21,786 nt of DNA from contig QGUP01000003.1 of NCBI GenBank assembly GCA_003242505.1, forward strand, positions 1 to 21,786. The letters are read 5' to 3'. The position numbers and the translations under genes were made by a program. The notes below the pieces were generated by a model. The model was not told the origin of the DNA, made no database searches, and was given only the letters and a program-made list of their open reading frames with translations. Of the stretch, positions 6,437-13,927 are shown piece after piece (the stretch's first letter is position 1; every line of letters starts with the position of its first letter). This DNA comes from Bacillota bacterium (GTDB lineage Bacteria; Bacillota; Sulfobacillia; Symbiobacteriales; ZC4RG38).

Positions 6437-6503
6437 GTTATGGCAACTTTTCGTGACCGCTCCTCTCCGATTGTCGGTACCACAAGACGGGGGTGAGGGC
6501 CAG

Positions 6504-7013
6504 GTGGAGCCGCTGGACATCCGCCCGGACCTGGAGGCGCTCAAGGCAGCCTATCCGGCTGTCGAGATTGCAGAGGCGGCGACCGGCCACTTCGACATCC
6601 GGGTCTCCCTGGACCAGTACCTGGATGTGGTCCGGTTCCTGAAGGATCGGGGGTTCAACTACCCGGCCTGCATCACGGCCATCGACTGGAAGGACCGGCT
6701 GGAGCTGGTGCTCCAGTTGTATAAGCTCGTGGTGGGTTCCCGCCAGTCCCCCCTGGTGATGGTGCGGGTGGACGGCCTGCCCCGGGAAGGGGCCGAGGTG
6801 CCCTCGGTCACCCCGCTCTACCCGGGGCTGAACTGGCACGAGCGGGAGACCTACGACATGTACGGCATCCGGTTCCAGGGCCATCCCGACCTGCGGCGGA
6901 TCCTCCTGCCGGACAACTGGCAGGGCGGGCACCCGCTGCTGAAGGACTTCGTGGACAAGCGGCCGCGCCGGCCGCGCCTCGTCCGGCACCGGGACACGAT
7001 CGTTTCCGGGTAA
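6504..7013 (+). CDS. nuoC: NADH-quinone oxidoreductase subunit C
   Basis: Peripheral 30-kDa-type subunit of complex I that packs against NuoD and NuoB; it binds no cofactor. The family motif near the C-terminus reads WHERETYDMYGIRFQGHPD and continues LRRILLPDNW and HPLLKDF. GTG 6504 is preferred because GGGGGTGAG lies about seven bases upstream; an in-frame GTG at 6453 would add 17 residues but has no SD. The resulting 169 residues match the family. nuoC and nuoD are separate genes here, not fused as in some proteobacteria. The stop is 12 bases before nuoD. Confidence 0.95.
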   Translation: MEPLDIRPDLEALKAAYPAVEIAEAATGHFDIRVSLDQYLDVVRFLKDRGFNYPACITAIDWKDRLELVLQLYKLVVGSRQSPLVMVRVDGLPREGAEVPSVTPLYPGLNWHERETYDMYGIRFQGHPDLRRILLPDNWQGGHPLLKDFVDKRPRRPRLVRHRDTIVSG

Positions 7014-7025
7014 GGTGGTGCAAGC

Positions 7026-8171
7026 GTGGAGCAGACCAGGGAACTCCTGATCAACATGGGACCGCAGCACCCGTCGACCCACGGCGTGCTGCGGGTGTTG
7101 CTGAAACTGGACGGCGAGACCATCACCTGGGCGGAGCCCGACATCGGTTACCTGCACCGGTGCTTTGAGAAGCTCTCCGAGTCCAAGACCTATCCCCAGG
7201 TGATCCCCTACACCGACCGGACCGACTACCTCTCGGCCATCACCAACGAGCACGCCTTCTGCCTGGCGGTGGAGAAGCTGATGGGGATTGAGGTCCCCGA
7301 GCGGGCGGAGTACATCCGGGTGATGATGGCCGAGCTCCAGCGGATCTGCTCCCACCTCCTGGGGCTGGGCGCGATGGCCCTGGACCTGGGCGCGGTCACC
7401 GGTTTCCTGTACGCCTGGCGGGATCGGGAGAAGATCTACTCCCTCTTCGAGCGCATCACCGGCGGCCGCATGCTCTACAACTACCTGCGGATCGGCGGGG
7501 TGCGGAACGACCTGCCCGAGGGGATCATCGGCACCCCCCGGGACGGCCGGGATAAGGCGGACAAGACCATCTGGGGCTTCATCAATTACTTTGAGTCCTA
7601 CGTCCTGCCCGAGTGGGACGATCTACTGACCAACAACCGCATCTTCCAGTGGCGGACCCAGGGGGTGGCGCCCCTGCCCTCGGAGGTCGCCATCGCCTAC
7701 GGCGCCAGCGGCCCGGTGCTCCGGGCCTCCGGGGTGAAGTGGGACCTCAGGAAGAACGTCCCGTACTCCATCTACGACCGGTTCGAGTTCGACATCCCCG
7801 TGGGCAAGGAGAACGGCGACTGCTTCGACCGCTGGGTCGTCCGGGTGGAGGAGATGCGGCAGTCGGCCCGGATCGTCAAGCAGGCGCTCCAGTGGTTGGC
7901 TGAGAACCCCGGCGACTACATCGCGCCGAAGCTGCCGCGGGTACTGAAGCCCCCGAAGGGCGAGGTCTACATCCGCTACGAGGGTTCCCGGGGCGAGGTG
8001 GGGGTGCACCTCGTCTCCGACGGGTCGGCCAACCCCTACAAGGTCAAGTGGCGGTCCCCTTGCTTCACCCACCTGCAGCTCCTGCCTGTCCTCGCCCCCG
8101 GGCACAAGCTCGCGGACATGATCGCCATCATCGGCTCCATCGACATCGTCCTCGGGGAGGTGGACCGCTAA
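7026..8171 (+). CDS. nuoD: NADH-quinone oxidoreductase subunit D
   Basis: The 49-kDa-type subunit of complex I, related to the large subunit of [NiFe] hydrogenases, which forms the quinone site together with NuoB. It starts with NMGPQHPSTHGVLRV, whose His lies at the quinone head-group site, and continues with PDIGYLHRCFEKLSESKTY and AELQRICSHLLGLG. It ends in the standard DMIAIIGSIDIVLGEVDR. Length is 381 residues, within the usual range. The hydrogenase Ni-binding Cys pairs are absent, as expected for NuoD. The GTG start has AAGGTGGTG upstream. nuoH begins three bases after the stop, so translation is probably coupled. Confidence 0.97.
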   Translation: MEQTRELLINMGPQHPSTHGVLRVLLKLDGETITWAEPDIGYLHRCFEKLSESKTYPQVIPYTDRTDYLSAITNEHAFCLAVEKLMGIEVPERAEYIRVMMAELQRICSHLLGLGAMALDLGAVTGFLYAWRDREKIYSLFERITGGRMLYNYLRIGGVRNDLPEGIIGTPRDGRDKADKTIWGFINYFESYVLPEWDDLLTNNRIFQWRTQGVAPLPSEVAIAYGASGPVLRASGVKWDLRKNVPYSIYDRFEFDIPVGKENGDCFDRWVVRVEEMRQSARIVKQALQWLAENPGDYIAPKLPRVLKPPKGEVYIRYEGSRGEVGVHLVSDGSANPYKVKWRSPCFTHLQLLPVLAPGHKLADMIAIIGSIDIVLGEVDR

Positions 8172-8174
8172 CCC

Positions 8175-9278
8175 ATGAGCCTGGCCGACCTCTGGGCGCA
8201 GCACTGGTTCCGGGCCTTCGTCACCGGGTCCCTGGTGCTCGTCTTCGCGCTGGGGAACTTCTACATCACCCTGTGGCTCGAGCGAAAGGAGTCCGCCTGG
8301 ATCCAGAACCGGCTGGGGCCGATGCGGGCCGGCCCCCAGGGCCTGCTCCAGGTGCTGGCGGACCTCTTCAAGCTGCTGCAGAAGGAAGATATCGTCCCCC
8401 GGAACGTCGACCGGATCCTCTTCCTCATCGCGCCCTTCGTCGCCCACATCCCCGCGCTGCTGATCTTCCTGGTGGTTCCCTTCGGTCCCAACCTGGTGGT
8501 GGCGGACTACGACATCGGCATCATCATGATCGCCGCGGTGACCAGCTACGCGGTGATCGCGACCTTCATCGCCGGGTGGGGCTCCAACAACAAGTACTCC
8601 CTGCTGGGCGCGATGCGGGGCGCGGCCCAGATGATCTCCTACGAGGTCACCCTGGTCATGTCCGTCATCGGCGTGGCGATGATGGCCGGGAGCCTCAAGC
8701 TGTCGGACATCGTCCTCGCCCAGGCGGAGCGGGGCGTCCTCGGCTGGTATCTCTTCCCCCAGTTCATCGGGTTCATCGTCTACCTCATCGCCTCCCTGGC
8801 CGAGCTGAACCGGGCGCCCTTTGACCTGATGGAGGCCGAGTCCGAGCTGGTCGCCGGTTACCACACCGAGTACTCCGGCTTCCGGTTCGCGATCTTCCTC
8901 CTGGTGGAGTACGTCCACATGATCGCCTGGTCGGCCATCGCGGCGACCCTCTTCCTGGGCGGCTGGGTCGGTCCCACCCCCGCGGACATCCCGGTGATCG
9001 GGCCCAGGCTCTTCGGCTGGATGACCGGGCCGGTCTGGGACAACATCTGGGGCTTCTGCTGGTTCCTGTTCAAGACGTACCTTCTGATCTTCATCGTGAT
9101 CTGGATCCGCTGGACCTTCCCCCGGGTGCGGATCGACCAGCTGATGGACCTGGGTTGGAAGTTCCTCCTGCCGGTCTCGCTCTTTAACATCTTCCTCACC
9201 GGCGTGATGAAGTACGGCTGGAACGTCCTGGCCGAGTCCGGCAGCCCCCTCCGGTGGCTCTTCTGGCTCTGGCGGTAG
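8175..9278 (+). CDS. nuoH: NADH-quinone oxidoreductase subunit H
   Basis: Membrane subunit that joins the peripheral arm to the proton pumps and lines the quinone tunnel; the family has eight membrane helices. It shows ERKESAWIQNRLGPMRAGP after the first helix, then ADLFKLLQKEDIVPRNVDR, and the strongly conserved acidic loop AELNRAPFDLMEAESELVAG followed by YHTEYSGFRFA. At 367 residues it is full length and ends with a basic tail. The ATG start is three bases after nuoD. The usual downstream neighbour nuoI is missing; a 142-base spacer leads instead to nuoJ. Confidence 0.97.
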   Translation: MSLADLWAQHWFRAFVTGSLVLVFALGNFYITLWLERKESAWIQNRLGPMRAGPQGLLQVLADLFKLLQKEDIVPRNVDRILFLIAPFVAHIPALLIFLVVPFGPNLVVADYDIGIIMIAAVTSYAVIATFIAGWGSNNKYSLLGAMRGAAQMISYEVTLVMSVIGVAMMAGSLKLSDIVLAQAERGVLGWYLFPQFIGFIVYLIASLAELNRAPFDLMEAESELVAGYHTEYSGFRFAIFLLVEYVHMIAWSAIAATLFLGGWVGPTPADIPVIGPRLFGWMTGPVWDNIWGFCWFLFKTYLLIFIVIWIRWTFPRVRIDQLMDLGWKFLLPVSLFNIFLTGVMKYGWNVLAESGSPLRWLFWLWR

Positions 9279-9299
9279 TGCCGGCGGCCATCCCGCCGC

Positions 9300-9331
9300 C
9301 AGGGCCGCCGGCGGCACAGCCGGCGGCCCTG
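9300..9331 (+). other. 13-bp perfect hairpin in the nuoH-nuoJ spacer
   Basis: CAGGGCCGCCGGC (9300-9312), loop GGCACA (9313-9318), then the exact complement GCCGGCGGCCCTG (9319-9331). No T tract follows, so it is not a standard terminator. It lies in the 142-base gap where nuoI would be expected, in an operon whose other membrane-subunit junctions (H to N) are at most 17 bases. The rest of the gap is GC-rich and ends with the nuoJ SD. Confidence 0.75.
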
Positions 9332-9420
9332 CCGGAGGGCTCTGCGGCCAGGTACCCCGGCGCCGGGGCGCCCCACCGGCCCGGGGGAACCCAGGATAGG
9401 GGCAGGGAGGGTTCCAACTC

Positions 9421-9942
9421 GTGACCGCACAATACCTTTCCTTCGGTGTGCTGGCGCTGGTCACCCTGTGGTCCGCCTACAAGGTGGTCACCGCCCGGCT
9501 GATCACCCACGCCGCCCTGTGGATGGCGCTCTCCTTTACCTCCGTCTCCGGCATCTTCCTGATGCTCCAGCAAGAGTTCATCGCGGCCCTGCAGGTGCTC
9601 ATCTACGCCGGGGCCATCACGACCATGATCATCTTCGCGATCATGCTCTCCTCCATCCGGGAGATCCGGGTGGAGCCGCAGCAGCAGACCTTCGGCCAGC
9701 GGATCCGGGCCTCGGGGCTCCTGGCGGTGGTGGTCGGCCTGGTCTTTGCGGCCTTCATGACCTACGTCTACTACGTCTCGGAGATCCCCAAGGAGGCGGT
9801 TCCGGACCCCGGCCTCCTGACGGTGCGGCAGGTGGGCGCGACCCTCTTCACCCGGTTCACTGTCCCCTTTGAGGTCGCCTCGATCCTGCTGCTGCTGGCC
9901 ATGATCGGCGCGATCATCCTGACGGCAAAGGAGACGGAGTGA
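9421..9942 (+). CDS. nuoJ: NADH-quinone oxidoreductase subunit J
   Basis: Membrane subunit of complex I with five predicted helices; the family helix 3 takes part in coupling quinone reduction to proton pumping. The conserved region ALQVLIYAGAITTMIIFAIM is present at about residues 57-76, preceded by the FTSVSGIFLMLQQEFIA helix. The length of 173 residues is normal. The GTG start has GGGAGGG at about nine bases. The gene follows the spacer that replaces nuoI. Its stop codon overlaps the nuoK start by one base. Confidence 0.95.
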   Translation: MTAQYLSFGVLALVTLWSAYKVVTARLITHAALWMALSFTSVSGIFLMLQQEFIAALQVLIYAGAITTMIIFAIMLSSIREIRVEPQQQTFGQRIRASGLLAVVVGLVFAAFMTYVYYVSEIPKEAVPDPGLLTVRQVGATLFTRFTVPFEVASILLLLAMIGAIILTAKETE

Positions 9943-10256
9943 TGGAGCTCCCGATCTACTTCCCCCTGGGGTTGGGCGCTCTGCTCTTCGGCATCGGCCT
10001 CTGGGGCGCCCTCACCCGCACCAACGCGGTGCGGATCCTGATGTTCATCGAACTCATGCTCAACGGCGTCAACCTGAACCTGATGACCTTCACCCGGTAC
10101 TACTATCCGGAGAACGCCACCGGCCCGATTCTGACCCTCTTCGTCATGACCGTCGCCGCGGCTGAGGCCTCCATCGGTCTGGCGATCATCCTCCAGATTG
10201 TCCGGAACCGGGGTACGGTGGAAGTCGACAAGGTCGACCTGCTCAAGGGTTAGGAG
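9942..10256 (+). CDS. nuoK: NADH-quinone oxidoreductase subunit K
   Basis: Small MrpC-like membrane subunit with three helices. The two membrane glutamates required for proton translocation in the family are present: E37 in MFIELMLNGVNLNL and E75 in AAAEASIGLAI. ATG 9942 overlaps the last base of the nuoJ stop and is preceded by AAAGGAG at eight bases; GTG 9939 is an alternative start one codon earlier. The protein is about 103 residues, typical of the family. The coding frame ends with a TAG close to the SD of nuoL; the end coordinate given here is accurate to within one codon. Confidence 0.95.
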
Positions 10257-10265
10257 GGGAAAGGG

Positions 10266-12440
10266 TTGGAGTTTGCGCTTGACTACGCCTGGCTGATCGT
10301 CGCCTTGCCCCTGCTGACCTCGGCGGTCATCGCGACCTTCGCCAAGCAGCTCCGGGAGCCCCGGGCCGGGTACTTCGGCGCGGCCATGATGGGGGTCACC
10401 TTTCTCCTGGCCCTCCTGGTCTTCATCGGCGCGGTCCGGCAGGCGGGGCTGCCGGTCCACGAGGCGGCGCCGGCGGCGGCGGAGGCCGTGGCAGGCGGCG
10501 AGCACGGCGAGAGCCACGGTGCCGCTGCCCAGGGGGCGGCTGCTGCCGGGGAACACGGCGCCGGGGCGGAGCCGGCGGCCTTCGGGTCCGTCCCCGAGGC
10601 CCGGCCCCTCCGGCACTGGACGCTGGCTGACTGGGCGGTCTTCGCCGGCAAGCCCTTCCGCATGGGCCTGATGGTCGACAACCTGACCGCGGCCATGCTG
10701 ATGATGGTCACCCTGGTCAGCTTCTGCGTCCAGCTCTACTCCGTCGCCTATATGCACGGCGACAAGCGGTTCACCCGGTTTTTCGCGGCGGTGAACCTCT
10801 TTACCGCCGGCATGCTCCTGGCGGTGATGGCGGACAACCTGCTGCTGCTGGTGGTCGGCTGGGAGCTGATGGGGCTCTGCTCCTACCTCCTCATCGGCCA
10901 CTGGTTTGAGCAGCCCTGGCCCCGGTACGGCAGCTTCAAGGCCTTCATCACCACCCGGACCGGCGACACCTTCATGCTGGTGGGCATCGCCGCCCTGTAC
11001 GCGCTGACCGGGACCCTGAACTTCGACGAGTTGGCCGCGGTGCTGCCCCAGGTGGCCCGGGAGCACCCGGCGGCCCTGCTGCTCAGCGCGCTCCTCATCT
11101 TCGGCGGCCCCATCGGCAAGTCCGCGCAGTTCCCGCTTCACGTCTGGCTGCCGGACGCGATGGCCGGCCCGACGCCGGGTTCCGCGCTCATCCACGCGGC
11201 CACCATGGTCGCGGTCGGCGTCTACCTGGTGGCCCGGGCCTTTGCCATCTTCGTCCACGCCGGGCCGGAGGTCATGGCGGTCATCGCCCTGGTGGGCGCC
11301 TTCACCTCCCTCTTTGCCGCCTCCATCGCCACCCTGCGGACGGACATCAAGCAGGTGCTGGCCTACTCCACCATCTCCCAGCTGGGCTACATGTTCCTGG
11401 CCCTGGGGGTGGGGAGCTTCAGCGCCGGTACCTTCCACCTGATGACCCACGCCTTCTTCAAGGCCCTGCTCTTCCTCGCCGCGGGCTCGGTCATCCACGC
11501 GATGCACCACATCCAGGAGATGCACCAGATGGGCGGCCTGCGGAAGAAGATCCCGGTCACCTTCTGGACCTGGATGGTGGGCTACCTGGCCCTGGCGGGA
11601 TTCCCCTTCACCAGCGGCTTCTTCTCCAAGGATGAGCTGCTGCTGGCGGCCTTCAACTGGCAGGCCCCGCCGGGCTGGCCGGAGTGGGTGAGCAAGCTGC
11701 CCTTCGCGATGGGCGCGGCCACCGCGTTCCTGACGGCCTACTACATGACCCGGGCGACCTACCTGACCTTCTTCGGCGAGCCCCGGTCCGAGCACGCGGA
11801 GCACGCCCACGAGTCGCCCCGGCCCATGACCACCGCCCTGGTGATCCTGGCGGTGCCGGCGCTCCTGTCCGGCTATGCCTGGGCGGCCCTGGTCTACAAG
11901 TTCACCCACGCTCCCATCTTCGAGTGGTGGCCGTACTTCACCGGCAATCCGCTGCAGCACCTGCCCCACGAGAACGCCGAACTGGTGACCGCGATCGCCA
12001 CCACCCTGGGGCTCCTGGGCATTGGCGTGGCGCTCCTCATCTATGCGGTGCTGCCCGTGGGCTTCCGGGTGGCGGCCATCCGGACCCTGAAGCCGGTCTA
12101 CGTCCTCCTCAAGCGGATGTATTACGTGGACGAGTTCTACCACGCTACCTTCGTGGCTGGCACCGCGGCCCTGGGTCGCCTCGTCGCCTGGTTCGACCGG
12201 ACCGTGGTGGACGGGATCGTCAACCTGGTGGGCGAAGGCGGCCGGGCCTGGGCCGAGGTCTGCGGCTGGTTCGACCGCACCTTCATCGACGGTCTGGTCA
12301 ACGGGGCCGGCTGGCTGGCCCTCTTCAGCGGCCGGCAGCTCCGGCGGCTGGCCACCGGTCAGGTTCAGTCCTACATGATGACCTTCGCGGTGTTGGTGGT
12401 CTTCGGCGCCGTAGCCGTGTGGCTGACACTATCTCGCTGA
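10266..12440 (+). CDS. nuoL: NADH-quinone oxidoreductase subunit L
   Basis: The distal proton-pumping, MrpA-like antiporter subunit that carries the long lateral helix. Key residues are present: E200 in VGWELMGLCSYLLIGHWF and K285 in GKSAQFPLHVWLPDAMAGPT. At 724 residues it is longer than many homologues. Two soluble loops are unusual: residues ~61-118 form an Ala/Gly/Glu/His-rich insertion (H65, H80, H84, H97), and EHAEHAHE at 509-516 adds three more His. Near the C-terminus a unit is repeated: WFDRTVVDGIVN from residue 642 and WFDRTFIDGLVN from residue 668. The TTG start is supported by a strong GGAGGGG SD. Confidence 0.96.
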   Translation: MEFALDYAWLIVALPLLTSAVIATFAKQLREPRAGYFGAAMMGVTFLLALLVFIGAVRQAGLPVHEAAPAAAEAVAGGEHGESHGAAAQGAAAAGEHGAGAEPAAFGSVPEARPLRHWTLADWAVFAGKPFRMGLMVDNLTAAMLMMVTLVSFCVQLYSVAYMHGDKRFTRFFAAVNLFTAGMLLAVMADNLLLLVVGWELMGLCSYLLIGHWFEQPWPRYGSFKAFITTRTGDTFMLVGIAALYALTGTLNFDELAAVLPQVAREHPAALLLSALLIFGGPIGKSAQFPLHVWLPDAMAGPTPGSALIHAATMVAVGVYLVARAFAIFVHAGPEVMAVIALVGAFTSLFAASIATLRTDIKQVLAYSTISQLGYMFLALGVGSFSAGTFHLMTHAFFKALLFLAAGSVIHAMHHIQEMHQMGGLRKKIPVTFWTWMVGYLALAGFPFTSGFFSKDELLLAAFNWQAPPGWPEWVSKLPFAMGAATAFLTAYYMTRATYLTFFGEPRSEHAEHAHESPRPMTTALVILAVPALLSGYAWAALVYKFTHAPIFEWWPYFTGNPLQHLPHENAELVTAIATTLGLLGIGVALLIYAVLPVGFRVAAIRTLKPVYVLLKRMYYVDEFYHATFVAGTAALGRLVAWFDRTVVDGIVNLVGEGGRAWAEVCGWFDRTFIDGLVNGAGWLALFSGRQLRRLATGQVQSYMMTFAVLVVFGAVAVWLTLSR
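12189..12302 (+). repeat. internal duplication in the nuoL C-terminus
   Basis: Two copies of a segment encoding WFDRT-x-x-DG-x-VN start at 12189 and 12267, 78 bases (26 codons) apart. They lie in the linker between the lateral helix and the last membrane helix. Many homologues carry a single FDR..VDG motif here, which suggests a local duplication. Confidence 0.65.
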
Positions 12441-12457
12441 TGGGAGGCTAACCGACG

Positions 12458-13924
12458 GTGCTCTCCTTGATTGTCTTCTTCCCCCTGGCGGTTGCGGTGG
12501 CCATGCTGCTGGTGCCCCGCACCCAGGAGAAGCTCATCAAGGGCCTGGCCCTGGTGGGCACTCTGGTCCCCCTCGCCCTGACCCTGGTGCTGCTGTCGCG
12601 GTTTGAGGTGGGCTCCGGGGCGATCCAGTTCCAGGAGAAGTTCGTCTGGATCCCGAGCCTCGGCATCCAGTACCACATGGGCGTTGACGGCTGGGGCATC
12701 ACCATGCTCGCCCTCTCCACCCTGCTCTTCCCCCTGGCCGTCCTCGCCAGCTTCGGCTACATCGAGCACCGGGTAAAGGACTACTTCGTCCTGCTCCTCA
12801 TCCTGGAGACCGGCACCAACGGCGTCTTCACCGCCCTGGACTTCGTCCTGTTCTACGTCTTCTGGGAGATTGTGCTGCTGCCGATGTACTTCCTGATCGG
12901 CATCTGGGGCGGCCCCCGGCGGGAGTACGCGGCGATCAAGTTCTTCCTGTACACTCTGATCGGTTCGGTCATCATGCTGGTGGGCGCGCTGGCCCTCTAC
13001 CTGCAGTTCCCGGCCGGCCAGCGGACCTTTGACCTGATCGAGCTGGCCAAGCTCACCCAGGGCCTGCCCGTGAATGCCCTCACCACCTTCGCCTTCTTCG
13101 CCCTGCTCCTCGGCTTTGCGGTGAAGGTCCCGGCCTTCCCCTTCCACACCTGGCTTCCGGACGCCCACGTGGAGGCGCCGACGCCCATCTCCATGCTCCT
13201 GGCCGGCATCCTGCTGAAGATGGGCACCTACGCGATGGTGCGGATCAGCCACCCGATGCTGCCCCAGGTGGCCCGGGAGTGGGCGTGGCTCATCGCCGCG
13301 GTGGGCATCGTCGGCATCGTCTACGGCGCCTTTGCCGCCATGGCCCAGAAGGACTTCAAGAAGGTGGTCGCCTACAGCTCCGTGGCCCACATGGGCTTCT
13401 TCCTCCTGGGTCTGGCGGCGGGTACCCCCGAGGCGCTGGCCGGCGGCTACTTCGAGACCATCGCCCACGGCCTGATCTCGCCCCTGTTCTTCTTCGTCGT
13501 GGGCATGTACTACGAGCGGACCCACACCCGGGAGCTGGAGAAGCTCGGCGGCATGTTCCTGACGGTGCCGGCCATCTCCTTCGTCATGGCCTTCACCGCC
13601 TTTGCCAACCTCGGCCTGCCGGGCCTGGCGGGCTTCATCGCCGAGTTCTTCACCCTGGTGGGCTCCTACCAGACCTGGGGCCTCTGGATCCTCGGCGCCG
13701 GCCTTGGCATGGTGATCATCGCCGCCTTCCACCTGATCCTGATGCGGCAGGTGCTGATGGGCGAGAAGAAGTACGAGAGCCTGCCGGACATCACGCCGAA
13801 GGAGATCACCATCTTCGCTCCCCTGGCGGCGCTCATCGTCCTCTTCGGCGTCTACCCGGCCCCGGTCTTCAAGGTCCTCGACCCGGGCATCAAGGTCCTG
13901 TCGGCCCTGCTGTTGGGAGGCTAA
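12458..13924 (+). CDS. nuoM: NADH-quinone oxidoreductase subunit M
   Basis: Middle MrpD-like antiporter subunit of complex I, about 14 helices, 488 residues. The proton-path residues are present: E137 in FYVFWEIVLLPMYFLIG and K223 in VKVPAFPFHTWLPDAHVEAP. The following TPISMLLAGILLKMGTYAMV and AYSSVAHMGFFLLG segments are classical. The GTG start has GGGAGG ten bases upstream in a GGGAGGCTAA context that recurs before nuoN. Seventeen bases separate it from nuoL. Confidence 0.97.
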   Translation: MLSLIVFFPLAVAVAMLLVPRTQEKLIKGLALVGTLVPLALTLVLLSRFEVGSGAIQFQEKFVWIPSLGIQYHMGVDGWGITMLALSTLLFPLAVLASFGYIEHRVKDYFVLLLILETGTNGVFTALDFVLFYVFWEIVLLPMYFLIGIWGGPRREYAAIKFFLYTLIGSVIMLVGALALYLQFPAGQRTFDLIELAKLTQGLPVNALTTFAFFALLLGFAVKVPAFPFHTWLPDAHVEAPTPISMLLAGILLKMGTYAMVRISHPMLPQVAREWAWLIAAVGIVGIVYGAFAAMAQKDFKKVVAYSSVAHMGFFLLGLAAGTPEALAGGYFETIAHGLISPLFFFVVGMYYERTHTRELEKLGGMFLTVPAISFVMAFTAFANLGLPGLAGFIAEFFTLVGSYQTWGLWILGAGLGMVIIAAFHLILMRQVLMGEKKYESLPDITPKEITIFAPLAALIVLFGVYPAPVFKVLDPGIKVLSALLLGG

Positions 13925-13927
13925 GCC

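Noticed and set aside
9281..9424. Pro/Ala/Gly-rich open stretch in the nuoH-nuoJ spacer as a surviving nuoI fragment
   Set aside because: No start codon and no NuoI motif; only the position suggests it, so it is mentioned under the spacer but not called a pseudogene.
7623..9464. Minus-strand open frame covering the nuoH-nuoJ spacer, considered as a hidden nuoI replacement
   Set aside because: It has no CxxCxxC motifs and is mostly antisense to nuoD and nuoH.
9771..12143. Long minus-strand open frame opposite nuoK and nuoL
   Set aside because: Low-complexity composition and no motif; the plus strand encodes clear complex I subunits.
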